Positions 44,467-56,798 of a stretch of 64,000 bases of DNA are shown in pieces (the stretch's first letter is position 1; each line of letters begins with the position of its first letter). Under the pieces are notes generated by a model. The model was not told where the DNA came from, did not search any database, and was given only the letters and a program-made list of their open reading frames with translations. The translations under genes and the position numbers were made by a program. This DNA is from Zasmidium citrigriseum (lineage: Eukaryota > Ascomycota > Dothideomycetes > Mycosphaerellales > Mycosphaerellaceae): the NCBI GenBank assembly GCA_002786025.1, contig NHNW01000009.1, forward strand, positions 874,376 to 938,375. The letters run 5' to 3'.

Positions 44467-46254
44467 ATGGCCGTCTTCGACCTCTCCCAAATCGCGCTCT
44501 TCGCCCTGGGACTGATCATCCTCAAACTCGCCCACAGTATCTGGAAATCCTACCAGTTCGCCAAATTTGCCAAAGCCAATGGCTGCGAGGCACCCCTTAA
44601 CATCTCTGGACTATGGCCATTCTCAATCTTGGACGGTTGGAAGCGTCTCCGACACGCCGTCAACGTTATGCAGACTGGCGGCGATATGATAGACGATGCG
44701 TTCGCAACGATGTTCAACGACGCCAATACCACGCAGACAACGCAGTTTGATGGTACGATTGGGATCAAGACGATCGAGCCGGCGAATATTCAGGCTATGT
44801 TGGCGACGCAGTTCAAGGTACGCACTTTATTCATCGTGGATGAGGATCCTTGGCCTGACGCTTGAATAGGATTTTGGCATGGGGAAGATGAGAATCAATC
44901 AGTTCTACGTAGGTTCTCATCAGTAAATGATAGTATGAGTCGGGCTAATTCACTCAGCCTGTATTGGGCAACTCCATCTTCTCAAGCGACGGAAGGTCCG
45001 TCAACGAAAAACCCCCAACAATCCACGACCTCACCTAACCAAAACCCCCAGCGACTGGGAACACTCCCGCGCCCTCTTCCGCCCCCAATTCAACCGCGAG
45101 CAAATCAACGACATGGAAGAAACCGAAAAAGCCTTTCGCCAACTCCTTACCGTCCTAGGCCCAACCTCCAGCACAGGCTGGACGCAAGGCACCTCACTCC
45201 AACCCCTCCTCTACAACTTCACCCTCGACACAGCCACAGCCTTCCTCTTCGGCGAATCCGTCGAATCGCAAAAGATCCACGCCTCGCAGACCATCGACAG
45301 TAAAGCGAAACAATTCATGAACGACTTCGAACTCGCCAGTCAATACATGCTCCACCGCATCATATCCGAGTCGTTTTACTTCGTCGCCGACGGTCTCAAG
45401 TTCCGCCTCGCGGTTAGGAGGATCCGGTCTTTCACGGAACATTTCGTGCAACGGGTTCTGGATCCGAGTGCAAGAGAGAAAGCGGCAGGGAAGAAATATA
45501 ACCTCCTCTCTGCCCTCGCGACGGAAACGCAAGACCACACTGAACTCCGTAATCAGACTCTCGCTATTCTCATCGCGGGGCGAGATACCACGGCGGGCCT
45601 CCTAGGCTGGTCTTTTGAACGTCTCGCTATACATCCGGATATTTTTGCCAGACTCCGCGGGGAGATTCTTAAAGACTTTCCGTCGCGGGACGAGCCCATC
45701 ACGTTTGCGAAATTGAAAGCTTGTCGTTACCTCCAGCACTTCCTAAACGAGGTGCTCCGTCTCCGTAAGTCCCCTCACCCTCACCCCCCTCCCACTCACT
45801 GACCCTTCGTGACGCAGACCCCAACGTCCCCATCAACAACCGCACCGCCACAAAAAACACAACCCTCCCCCTCGGCGGCGGCCCCGACCAGAAAAGCCCT
45901 GTTGCAATCCCCGCAGGCACAGCCGTCACATTCTCCGTCTACCTCCTCCATCGAAGGAAAGACCTCTGGGGTCCTGATGCTTTGGAATTCAACCCGGATC
46001 GCTGGGCGAATGGAAAGATTCCCGCGTGGCAGTTCCTGCCCTTCTCTGGAGGGCCGAGGATATGTCTTGGACAGCAGTTCGCACTTACGGAGGCCGGGTA
46101 TGTGCTGGTGAGGATGTTGCAGACGTTTGATGCTCTGGAGCCGATGGGGAGTAGGGAGGAGATGGAGAAGTTGAGGAAGGGGTTGGGGTTGACCATGTGG
46201 CCTGGTGATAACGTGCCGGTGAGGTTCAGGAGGGCGGGTGCTCATGCTGCGTGA
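44467..46254 (+). CDS. cytochrome P450 (CYP52-like)
   Basis: join(44467..44817,44870..44908,44958..44995,45052..45764,45818..46254), 525 residues, introns 49-56 bp, phases consistent. N-terminal membrane anchor (LSQIALFALGLIILKLA). I-helix AGRDTT, K-helix ExxR in NEVLRLHPNVP (spanning intron 4), a PDRW motif (EFNPDRW) and the haem loop FSGGPRICLGQQFA with the thiolate Cys463. Helix-C region DWEHSRALFRPQF matches the n-alkane/fatty-acid hydroxylase branch (CYP52 and relatives), so omega-hydroxylation of fatty acids or alkanes in the ER is likely. Exact family not assignable by eye. Confidence 0.93.
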
Positions 46255-46512
46255 GAGTGGAGACTACGATGAGGTTCTGATGGGGAACAAGCACGATGAT
46301 GGAAAATTTGATGACGTCCTTGTATCAATATCAGCATAGATGAACTCCACCAGTAGCTCCGCAGCGAATGGTCCTCTTCACTTTGCCCTCCAAACTCCTC
46401 GCTAATAGATAAAGATCGCTAAATGATGCACACACAGTAGACATAGCCTCTTCAAAGCCACAAATTTGTTCCCCAATAATGGGCCACCCTTCCCTTCCTC
46501 GCGAGCCGCCCC

Positions 46513-48289
46513 CTACTTCTTGCCAAGCTTATAGCTCAACCGCTTGAGCTTGCCCGAATCTCCCTTTGCCACTTTCTTCGGCGTCACAGGCTGCTCTGGT
46601 GGCGGCTCGAACATCTCCCATGGCAGCACTTCGTTCTTCTTGATCTGCGCTGCAGGATTGACTCGGTTGGGTGATACCACTGGTGCGACAAGAGAGGCGC
46701 TAGGTAGACGCATCGGCGAGACGGACTTTCCACGATCAGTAGTACCAGTGGATTGCATCGTGGTTGGCCTCGTCGACTCAGTAGGTGCGAGAGAGAACGC
46801 TGGCGACTGAAGTGCTGGCGGAGTTGTAGCGGTAGACGAGGGCTCAGATGGGCCTGAGTTGTGAGAGTTCGATCGTGAGTAGTACTTGGAGACATGAGAG
46901 AAGTTGCGAACCATGCCAGGGCTTGCATCTGCACCGCCACTGATCGTTCGTGAGAGAATGCGGACCTCGGTCTCACCGGCTGTGGTGTCGCTCTCTTCGG
47001 CGATCGTCTCGGCAGGGTTGACTTTGGAAGCAGATCGAATGGAGCGCAGCGTTGGAAAGCTTGCCGGTGGCTGGAGGACGTCGGGGCCAGCAGTCTTGAC
47101 AATAACATCATCCGAGTCGCTCAGATAGAATGTGCCTGCCAGGTCGTGACCGAGGTTCGTCTGCGCTGAGAGCGCCGGCATTGGTCCCATCTTCCCCATC
47201 GGCAGGGCTGAATCGAAGGCCGGAGTGCGAGGAGAGGCATCGGGGGACGTGACTGTTCCGCTAGAATAGTCGCGATCCTGAAGCGGCGGTAGCTCAGGGA
47301 GTTCAAGATCAGGTGTTGCCAGGTATGCCTGCTTGGGCGAGCCAGATGGTGATTCCAAGAACGTCTGGCCGGTGGCACCTCGCAGCGCGGGATGAGTCGC
47401 GTTTGGAGGAGGCGGCGAGTACATTGGCCTTGCACTCATGGGCCGATCGTCCTCAATCTCTTCGACATGGACCGTGGTCCGCTTCTTCTCGTGTGACCGA
47501 CGGGCCGATGGCTTGCTCGACATGGAGCCATACAGTCTTCTTGGAGATTGCCCACGACTAGCAGAGCCAATGGATATGATAGAACTCCTCTTCATCCTCT
47601 CTTTATCCCTAACATCAACACTCTTCCGCCTCGCACCATCTGGAAGTCCGTCCCATTTGCTGTTGACCTTGGGCACATAGTCGGGAATCTTCTGGGATGA
47701 TACGCCTGGCATGACGGCGGCGACAGACTTGGCTCCCTTCTGAGCTGCTTTCCTCCTCTCATGTTCGGCGAACTGGTCCAACGCTGAAGTGGAAGGCTCC
47801 TTCAAGGTGAGAAAGCCCAACACACCGGAGCTCTTCCTCTTGTTGGGCTGACGGCCACGCGGGTTCGACTCAGAGGCATTGCTGTCATTGGAGTCCTGAC
47901 GATGATGTCGTTGATCGTTCTTCAAAATGGGCTTGCTGGGGACTCGGTGAACGGTCGACGAAGGCCAGTCCTTGGCCGGCTGGATCTCGCCATGGCTCTC
48001 CTCGCTGGACAGCGAAGTATCGACGACAGCGACGTCGTCTGGCGAGCGATTTCTCACTGCTAGCTTGGGCACTCGTCGTGGAGTAGCATTGCTGAGGTCG
48101 AGAGGGTTGGTTCTGGCACCCTGCATGGAGAGATACTGCGAGGTCCGTGTCAGTGACGATCACCCGATGATCAGCCAAACGGTCCCATGTTTCCCATGAG
48201 TCGCGCGCTATTTCTTCAACATCACAACAACATACCGAGGACTGCATGTCGAAGCCGTCTGCATGCTGTGGACGGGCAGTTGCGAGCAT
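46513..48289 (-). CDS. serine-rich basic protein, unknown function
   Basis: complement(join(46513..48135,48236..48289)), 558 residues, with a 100-bp intron. Ser/Pro/Arg-rich and probably disordered. It contains several phosphosite-like clusters and ends in a short basic tail (KLKRLSYKLGKK). No domain recognised. Exon 1 can be read open upstream to 48568, giving up to 93 extra codons, but a GTAAGT donor at about 48403 suggests that part is a spliced leader. Likely cytosolic or nuclear. Confidence 0.72.
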
Positions 48290-49149
48290 TGCAGAGCCTG
48301 CACAGGCTTCGTGAATGGAGGGATTCGGTGAGTGGGTGAGGTGGATGAAGGAAGACCGGGGATCAACAGAAGGAAAAGCAGCTTCGTACTGCTGCCGACT
48401 TACCGTGTTCGCCGGAGGCCCGCGCAGTGGCTTTTCTGCCGTTCTGAAAGTCAGAGGATTTGATTGCTCGGGCGGCGACTGGACAACTGCGTGCAGCGGT
48501 GGTGGCGTCCTTCTGGGCGTTCGTTTTTCGCTTTCTCGCGCACGCGAGCGGCCAACTGGGGCTGCCACGTGGGTCTAGATCGTACCAAACTTGGAGATGA
48601 GGAAAGAGACGACGACGACGCCAACCAGAATAAGGGGAAGGCACCTGCTGTTCAAATACAACCTCACCGTCGCCTCATCCTCTCAACGATCACCGCCATC
48701 AATGCTACCACCGCCATCGCGAAGATGAGCCTTGTCAAAACCGCCCGACGAGAGGTGCGCTCGCTCGACAGCGGGGCATGTGATGGACAGCTCCCTGGCT
48801 CTGTGGCAACGCAATCGCGAGCTGCTTGTGCTCCGATTCGAACATCTGCGAGATCCGTTACACCCATCCCCCAAGCAAGCAAGCAAGCCACCACGCCGTG
48901 TCCATGCAGCCAGTCCCCGGAATGGACGGTCCGTCTGGTCCTCGACGCTGACGACATACACGAACGCCCTTCCAAGAACTACATTCTAGCAACCTGCTGC
49001 TTTGAGACGATGAGCCGCTGATTGTATCTCCTGGCACGTCACTTGGCAAGCCAGCACCAAGGACTTTTCGTGATCATCTCGTGTGAGGAACGTGTGAATG
49101 ATGTGCAGGGTCTATCGGTCTTCGTCGGTCGAGTTTCTACTGATCTGTC
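48290..49149. other. intergenic
   Basis: Promoter of the serine-rich gene and 3' flank of the kinase-like gene. Short open frames only. Confidence 0.55.
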
Positions 49150-50072
49150 CTATCGTTTGTTTGAAAGACGCTCTGCACGGAACCATTCTTGCCAGTGATA
49201 AGGTGGCGGAGGACGCTGCACGACTCCCCATCGCTCCATTTCCTCTTTCACATTCATGTTGATTGGATCAGTCGTCGTCGTATTCCAGTGCTCGAAATCG
49301 ACCAAGGATCTATCACCATGTCAGCCACGCGGAACATCATCACAAAGGCACATCAGTCGTCCTTACAATGTCTGCGTCTCCGCCTCCCAGAGAATATTCC
49401 TCAAAGCACAATCATACGGCTCAAAGCCCAAGCTCCAGACCTCCCTAGAACAAATCAGTCAGCATCACCCACCAGTCCGCCATACAGCACTTCACTTCAC
49501 CTACTTCAACGCCCCAACAAAAGCCCTCCGAATCTCCTCTTTCCTCGCCTCCTCCAAACTCCAAAATTTCAACTCCATCAAATCCCTCCCCGGCATTAAC
49601 GTCATGACAACATAAGCGGTATAGCCACCCGGCATGGGTCCATTCTCCCCTTGCACAACCGTCTTCCACGCGATGAGATGCGGAAGAGAAGGGGACTTGT
49701 TTTCTGCAAAGGTTTTGAGGGCTTTCAATTCGTCTTTCGTGTGTTCGCTCGGTCCTGGGATGGGCGTTGTGAGGCCGCCGGCGAGGACTGAGGGTGCTCT
49801 GGGAGGTATTGTTAGTTTTGTGTAGAGATTGGGTGGGGGAGGGGGACTTACTGCACTTTGCATTTTAAGACGAAGAGCTCGTCTTTTCCATCACTTTTCT
49901 GTCCGTCAGGCTGTATTCTTCGACAGATGTACAACACTCTCGCTTCGGCATCGTCTTTTCGAAAATCTGTGATCGGCCTTACTCTCTCGAAGGCGGCGTT
50001 GATCTCTGGAAAGTCGACGATGGGGTCCAAAAGGCGGTCGGCGTCGTCGAGTGTGAGACCATGATTGGCCAT
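49150..50072 (-). CDS. fungal protein kinase-like (APH-type) protein
   Basis: complement(join(49150..49309,49367..49444,49505..49798,49852..50072)), 250 residues, introns 53-60 bp. Strand-rich N-lobe (VLYICRRIQP, DELFVLKCKVQ with a candidate Lys), hinge region YTAYVVMTLMPGRDL, and a catalytic-loop equivalent LGFEPYDCALRNILW. A metal-loop equivalent VDFEHW comes after intron 3. The Asp of HRD sits in YDCALRN and DFG is DFE, as in the kinase-like proteins common in filamentous fungi. An alternative ATG at 50097-50099 adds nine residues. Substrate unknown. Confidence 0.8.
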
Positions 50073-50343
50073 AGTGATGGGGGAGAAGAGTGCATGCAAG
50101 TGGCCTCAAGAAGATGTATGTTGTTGTCCTCGGTATCGTGGTCTGGTCGATGTGATGCAACTCGGCTTGCCGATCCCGGAAACGTGGAAGTTGCAAGCTT
50201 GAGCAGCAACAAAAGGTGGTGGCTAGCAGTCTCGACCTAACTAACAACGTTGTCTTTCGATTTCTCTTCATGCTTTATATACATGTTCGCATCATATTTC
50301 AGTCCGTGGGATTTATACTTCAATAGACAAAGTTCCATACAAT
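50073..50343. promoter_or_regulatory. divergent promoter, kinase-like / thioesterase
   Basis: 270 bp between two diverging start codons. Confidence 0.4.
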
Positions 50344-51201
50344 ATGACTTCCCAATCCAACGACATCACCTTCCCCTCAGACCCAAAACGAGAACCACCA
50401 ATCTACAAACCGGCAACGAAACCATGCGACGACCCATCAAACGCTGCCGCATTCATCTTCGTCCACGGCCTCGCAGACAGCGCAGCAGCAATAGAAAGTC
50501 AGTATCATCAAATTCCCAAAAGCCTACCTTAAAGCCGAAACTCCCCTTCTGATGACCTCGCAGACGTCGGCGATCAATTCCAACAAGGCAGCAAACTCCC
50601 CTGGATGAGCTGGATCTTCCCCAACGCAAAACATAACCCCGTAACCATGGACAAAGCCTGGTTCACGCCCAACAGTTTGCCATATTTGACACCCTCCCGT
50701 CCAGAACTCGTGCCGGATGAAGACGAGGAAGGGATGCTGGAGACGGTCGCATACCTCGAGTCGCTCATCGATGCCGTCGTTCAGACCGGAATCCCTCCAC
50801 ATCGCATCATTCTAGGAGGTTTCAGCCAAGGCTGCGCAATGAGTCTCCTCACGCACTTCACCTCCTCCAAATACAGCGGCAAGCTCGGCGGAATCGTGGG
50901 CTTGCAAGGGTATCTTCCATTGTCGGATACGAAGGAGCGGATCCAAGAAATACGGAATGAACGCGGTTTGACTTGGGAGATAGGGAGAGATGTCCCTGTT
51001 TTCTTGACGAGAGGGACGAGGGATGAGTTTATCCCGAAAAGGGCTTGGGATTATACGGTGCAGGCTGTAAGGAAATTGGGGGTGAAGGAGAGTGTGACTG
51101 AGGTGAAGACGTATGAGGGGTTGACGCATACGTTGAATGGGGCTTTGTTGAGGGATTTGTGTGTTTGGTTGGAGACGGTTGTGCCGGAGGTTGGAGAGTG
51201 A
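50344..51201 (+). CDS. acyl-protein thioesterase / carboxylesterase (APT1-like)
   Basis: join(50344..50497,50564..51201), 263 residues. Alpha/beta-hydrolase with AAFIFVHGLADSA (oxyanion loop), nucleophile elbow GGFSQGCAMSL (Ser at about 139), acid residue in TRGTRDEFIP and histidine in YEGLTHTLN. Length and WIFPNAKHNPVT match acyl-protein thioesterase 1, which removes palmitate from cytosolic proteins. The 66-bp intron falls between IE and NVGDQFQ. No signal peptide. An intracellular lysophospholipase/serine esterase is the alternative reading of the same family. Confidence 0.9.
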
Positions 51202-52103
51202 GATGAGCTTGATGAGAAACGAGTGTTGGAGAGGTCGATTTGGTGCTTCTCAGTTTCGCGCTTTGTTGTCGAGAAGTATCTTCTCTCGAGGTCGAGTTCA
51301 GATCATGTGGGCTGATTGATCGAATGCCCGGACTTTGATGGTCATCAAGGGATACGATATAGGCATTGGGCTTCTTCTTCATACTCTCGAGGCATTGGAC
51401 TCGGCCGTGAACGGTCAGCTCGGCTTCTTGCAACTCAGCTTTTTGAAGCATTGAAGATCTGCACTTCGGTTATCTTCATCGTCAAGCTTCAAGACGCCAT
51501 AGCTGAGCGCATGATAAGAGACTAGGTTAGTCGGAAGGTTGAAATGCCGGGTTAGAGTTTCTCGAGTGAGACCTCCAGGGTCTGGGTCCTGCCTCTCGGA
51601 GCTTCGCCGGTCGTTCCTGCATATCTCGCAACAAGTCCAAACCAGGATTGCGTCTCCGATAGATCAATGCCGTTCCATCGTCAACGAGTCCAACGAATCC
51701 AACGCAACAGAATGCCCACCACACGCGACCGCCTTCCTCGCCGTGCCTGAGAATGAGATCACGCGAGCAGGGAGTTAGCGCCGCGCGCGACGGCAAGTGA
51801 AACCTGGGGAAGTTGCGGGGATATCAGCGCTAGCGTGTCCCCATTGGCGTGATGGGTGGAATGCCCGGTCACGAGAGCACGAGACCGCGTCAGGCGGGGT
51901 GTGGTCTGACAAAGGGAAGCAGGAGCTCCTCGATACACTCTCTCCAGCTCGACCTCCTCTTCTTCCTCCTTCTCCTCTCGTCCAGCCAACCAGCCAGCAA
52001 TCTTCAGTGTTCCTGACTACTGCAACTGCTTGTCTTGACTTGCCTTGTGTACCTGACGCGATACACATCCCAGCCAACCAACCCCCACATTCCAGCTGAC
52101 GAC
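51202..52103. other. intergenic
   Basis: About 900 bp with no supported gene. It includes a pyrimidine-rich stretch (about 51.94-51.99 kb) upstream of the next gene, typical of fungal core promoters. Confidence 0.55.
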
Positions 52104-52879
52104 ATGTCCGCCGAAGTGCAAGAGCCTTTGACCAAGGTCGACTCCGCCGTTGATGACACCGCACCAGCATCGCCCACCGAGGGCAAGATAAAGCACCGGA
52201 GAACGAGCAGTACCGTCAGCGGTGTCTTCAACATCAACGACCTTGGTATGTCTCATCCCGCCGTCCAGCCAGCCTGATGGTGAGAGCTCCCGACCCCGCT
52301 GACACAGCCCCTCCAGAGAAGGAAGGAGTAGACCTCAAGATCGCTCCAGAGACCCAGAAGCTCAACTGGTAAGTCCGTCCAGCATGCCATACAGCATTGG
52401 TATCGACGACATCTTGTTGTTGCCGTCTCTGCTTGTCGGCGCTCGCACCTGCCGTTTCCGGGGATCCGCATCTGACACGTCAGCAGGAAGCTGAACACAT
52501 CGCCCTCGTCAATCGACGACAAGGAAGTCCTCAAGAAGCTCCTGTGCAACCCACCCATCAAGAAGATCGACCTCCACTTCCCTCTAGGCCTCGAGGTCAC
52601 CGCGCGGAACCTCAAGGGCGTCACCATCAAAGATGCACTGGATGCTATCCACAAGCAGTTCAAGAAGAAGGTACACACCCCCCTTACCCCTTCCTTCCGA
52701 GTGCCGTTTGCTGATGGTCTTGTGTCCAGGCCGATGACGAGCTAGAAAACCCCTACCTCGCTGGATTCGAGTGGGACCGAGAGGAGTGCTACACCAAGTT
52801 CATCGTGCACCAGAAAGCCACCGGCGAGGCACCAGTAGGCGGCTCCAAGAAGAAGAAGGGCAAGAGCGAAGACGCATAA
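52104..52879 (+). CDS. small DUF6699-like protein
   Basis: join(52104..52245,52308..52368,52487..52670,52730..52879), 178 residues, introns 59-118 bp. The first ~70 residues are low-complexity. The core PIKKIDLHFPLGLEVTARN, VTIKDALDAIHKQFKKK and LAGFEWDREEC resembles the fungal DUF6699 domain as I remember it. A Lys-rich C-terminus (GGSKKKKGKSEDA) may be a nuclear signal. Function unknown. Confidence 0.78.
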
Positions 52880-53830
52880 GACCCGCGTCGTAATGCATGG
52901 AATAACAGAGCCGGACTTTCGTTGCTGCCGTTCGCTTCAGCATGAAGAGGGGCTAGATCAGCGTTGGAGCTGAGAATTGTGATGGGAAAGGACCCCACAA
53001 GGCGTCGTATCGTGTGCAGCATCTGCTGGTGTACTGGTAGACGTTAGCGTTGTTGCTTCGGATAGATGCTGAATGCAACATGCACTCTCCTCGTGATTCT
53101 CTCGATCTCACTAGTCAAAGCAGGCGGAGGCTGTCTAGACGCATCAAACCCATATTCGCCACCTAGCATGTGATCGCCAGCAGTACCGCTCGACGACAAT
53201 TCGAGACCCGGGTCGTGGCTGTTGCGTTTGGGCCTGGAATGTCGAGTGTAAAGACGTGAGAGCAGAAAGGTTTCTCAAGCCGCTGAAACGCTGCAATTCA
53301 GAAGTCCCTCTATATCCTGTCTGCTAAAAGCAATGCTGTACACGTTAAAAAGAGTCTCTGTTCCAATCAGAGAAATCGTCCGAATGCATGCAAAGGTATG
53401 GGTATCGACAAGATCCAAACCCTGAAATGCAAAGGCAAACTTCTTCGCAGTCCCACATCCGTTGGAAACCGCCTCTCGGGAGGCAGATTGCAGTACGGGG
53501 TATGTGATACCCGAAGAGCTGGAGAATTGAATCACGCGCCTCTCAAATGAACGCCACGCTGATGGTATATCCATGTGCTCCGTCTTGCTCTCTCCAGTCC
53601 AAGAAGGGCTCTTCGCTCGATCGCTGAGTGATTTTGAATCCGTCAAGTAGCTACTTGTGTCGACATTAGTTGATTATGGTTGTCAGTGAGTGACATGGAG
53701 GCACAGAGAGCCTTCTGCCGCTTGTTCATGTTCTGGTCGCCTGCGAAATGTCGGCGTACAGTGCGATCCGGTCCTGGATAGGTCTGGCCGATTTCTGTCC
53801 GGCATCGTGGTCATCTTCATGCTGGGCTCA
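52880..53830. other. intergenic
   Basis: A minus-strand open frame at 53275-53646 (123 codons) shows no domain and no homolog I recognise; it could encode a lineage-specific protein but I cannot support it. Confidence 0.5.
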
Positions 53831-55130
53831 TTACAGTCCCTGCCGGTGGACCGCAGAATCCGGGGTCGCTGGTGATTCCTCTTCAGACTTGTTCACTGCC
53901 GTTTCCGAGCTGGCCGTAGAGTCCATTTTGAGTGCCTTCTCTGAACTGGTCGCTGAATCCGTAACCGGCTTCTCCGCCAGCCAGTGATAGCTGGTCGTAA
54001 TCAGACGAGCGCGATCCGCTTCTATGAAAGAGTCGCAGTCTTGGGTAAGGCGGTTGAAAAGCGTTTTGAAGTGTGCGGGCAAGAGACCCACTCGCACAAG
54101 GCCAAGAAGAGCCCGTCGGGCGGTTCGGAAGTACCCGCTAGAATGGAAGAGTCAGCAAACGTCTCATGTTAATCTTCAACCTTTGATCAACTCACTCTGC
54201 TCTCTCGATCAATGGTGCTTGAAGGCCATCAATACTGGCGTTGTTGGACTCCAACACTCTGAATCCAGCTGCCTCCAATGCCTTCTCAAGACTCTTAGGC
54301 GTCGGAGTCCCCACTGCGCCAATCAAGGGCTTGATTCGTTTCATCAATTTCTGATGATATGGATCCTCGGGATCGTATGCCTCGAGACTCGCCCAGTCAA
54401 GCAGGGAGAGTTTTGCTCCCGGTTTCAGAACACGATACAGTTCCTGGCAAAGTTTGGTGTGATCCTTGGCGAGGCTGAAAGCCTGGATTTGATAAAACCC
54501 ATCGAAGTGATTATCCGGCAGTGGCAGTGGCAAATCGTTGAAATCCGCGACAATGAAATTGTTCGACAGCTTCTTCTCCTTGTTGAAGGCCTTTGCGCTC
54601 GCGATCTGATCGGCGTCGATGTTGAGTCCGGTTACTTGAGCCCCGGTTACTTTCGAAATGTGTGCCGCCACCCGGCCCCGGCCACAACCCAAATCAAGCA
54701 CTTTGGCGTTTGGAGGAAGCTGGATTTCCTTGGCAATCTGCTCTTCGTATAGAATCTGGTTCATGATGAGGCTCTCGTCCAGGTCCATGGCTGGTGGAAT
54801 GTACATCTTTTCGAGCTCGCCAATTGCGCAAAGGTGGTTGAGAACACTGTAGTAGTCGGCCAGACACTGTCCGACTTTCTTCTGGTAATCAGGCCCCAGG
54901 GTTTCGATCATCATCTTCTCGTCGGCCCAGTCCAGGTCGTAGATGATGTAAGAGTTCATGAACGAGTCCACTTGCTCGGGAGTCAGTCCTCTCAACACGC
55001 GAAACGATCGGACTGCCGTTTCCAAACGCCGTAATCGTTTGTTGCTGTTGCCTCTTGACTTCTTGCTCAAGTCCAGCTTGGGCGCCGCGATGGTCGAGTC
55101 CTGTGGAGTAGCCATTTCTGCTGCCAACAT
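53831..55130 (-). CDS. SAM-dependent methyltransferase (sterol 24-C-methyltransferase-like)
   Basis: complement(join(53831..54137,54196..55130)), 413 residues, one 58-bp intron. SAM motif I VLDLGCGRGRVAAHI, then GLNIDADQI, DFNDLPLPLPDNHFDG, and a motif III-like YRVLKPGAKLSLLDW. Order and spacing match the SMT/ERG6 superfamily, and SLEAYDPEDPYHQKL fits its C-terminal part. The aromatic sterol-binding stretch of true ERG6 is not evident, so a paralogue acting on another lipid is more likely. The last ~50 residues after WLAEKPVTD are Ser/Ala/Glu-rich and unusual for the family. Start MLAAEMATPQ; an internal ATG five codons on is possible. Confidence 0.87.
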
Positions 55131-56798
55131 GATTGCAGTGAGGTAGTGACTGAGTAGGCGCGAGCCTGCAGTTGAACGAACAAACCCTGCGAGACGTGCA
55201 GTCTCGGGAAATGAGGGCAGCTGAGCCGAGAGAAAAGTGACCTATGCACGGTAGCAGATGACCTCTTCGTTGGCCAAAACTTGGTGGGCAGAATGAGGCG
55301 CTGGAAGGGGGCAACAGGGGTGAGTGATGTTTCAGCAGCAGGTTATGAAAGAGTTGAAGAGGCGACTGTGAATAGTAGTTGCGGTCGACGACACAGTCAT
55401 CAGGTTTCAGCCACGGGACCTTCAGCAACCCGCGAAGCCGGCGCGAGATTAATCGGCCAATCCAACGGATGACAAACCTAGGAACCCAGGATTCGGACAA
55501 CCTCTGTCACGTGTAATGGGCAAAGGCACAGCGATGAACACTGAACAGCCTGTGGTTCTAGCACGCAGGGCGGGCTGACCTTAGCGCCGCAAAAAGTTGT
55601 CAGTGAGGTAAGAGGTGAAGCATAAAACAAGCCTTTTGGCGCAAAGCCCAGCACGTGTTAAAGCTCTCTCGGGATTGCGCGCTTTCGTGAAGAGCGTGTC
55701 CGGTTGTGCTATCCGTTGTGTACGCCGGAAGAGCTCATGCAATAGTGGCGCTTCTCCTCGAAGCGGCTGTTGCAGGTGTGACTCCGTACGGAGCTCGTCG
55801 CCAAAAAATCGTACGAGAGAGCCCCGCCGTGACAATGGATGGCCAGGAGCTGCACCTGTTGGCTGGCTGGGATCAGCACGCATCCGCATCCGCTTCGGCA
55901 GGCAGCGCCATGGCCGTTGTCAATTTCCAGGCGGATGTGCAACGGGCATCGTAAAGAGCCGCGTGCTTCCTAACACCGAAACCCGGGGTCCAGCGAGCAG
56001 AAAAAGGCCAGGCGGGAGCAGCGGTGTTGCCCTCTCTGGCCGCTATGCATCCATTCATGGGGTGAGGTCCGGCGAGAGGGCATGAGAGAGTGACGTCGAT
56101 CGAGTCCGCAACCCTGCGCCGATGCGTGCATCTAGTAGTCGGCTTACCACAGCAGCTACCGCCCTTCCTTCCTTCCTTCGTGCCCATCAGCTGCTACTGT
56201 TCTTGGACTGGCCGACCACCCTGATGAGAGTTGAACAAGCGAGACGTGCGCTGACGCGATTCGGCGACAGCGCGGAGGATCCGTCGTGCAGCTGATATGC
56301 TGGTGTCATCTTCAGCCTCATCATTCGCGTGCCAGGGACATTTTCAGACCGGGATATGAAGGATAGGTCGGATGCAATCTGGCGGAATTCGCCCGGAAGG
56401 AGGTCCACAAAAAGACGACATCGCGGTCCTGTTGCCGATGAAAAATGGGCATGTGCGATGAAAAAAGAGTTTTTCGTGCGAAAACAGGTCGAAAGAAACA
56501 TTCACGAACCGGCCGGCCGGCCGTTCCCGGCGGGAAGTCGTGCCACCCGCTTACTAGGCAGGAACAGCCGGTGGCACAGAACAATACGTCCAGACGTCGT
56601 CGTTCAGAGGATGCGAACAAACACGGATTCATTCCTACTCACGCGCCTACGGAATTCAAGATTATGTCAGTCTGGGAGTCAGGTCGCCTCGGCATTGCTG
56701 ACTACATGCTCTCATCGATGACAACATACGACATACGCGTTGAAGTTGCAGTCATTCACGAACTGGTAGCCGAAAATGCGAAAACAATCGGGTATCAA
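55131..56798. other. 1.67-kb intergenic region
   Basis: Promoter of the methyltransferase and 3' flank of the pseudokinase gene. Open frames such as 55615-56085 are Arg/Ser-rich with no domain and probably chance. Confidence 0.55.

Noticed and set aside
44935..45303. Pro/Thr/Arg-rich frame within the P450 gene
   Set aside because: Out-of-frame shadow of P450 exons 3-4.
55615..56085. 156-codon plus-strand ORF
   Set aside because: Arg/Ser-rich with no domain, signal or splice support; typical of a chance frame in GC-rich intergenic DNA.
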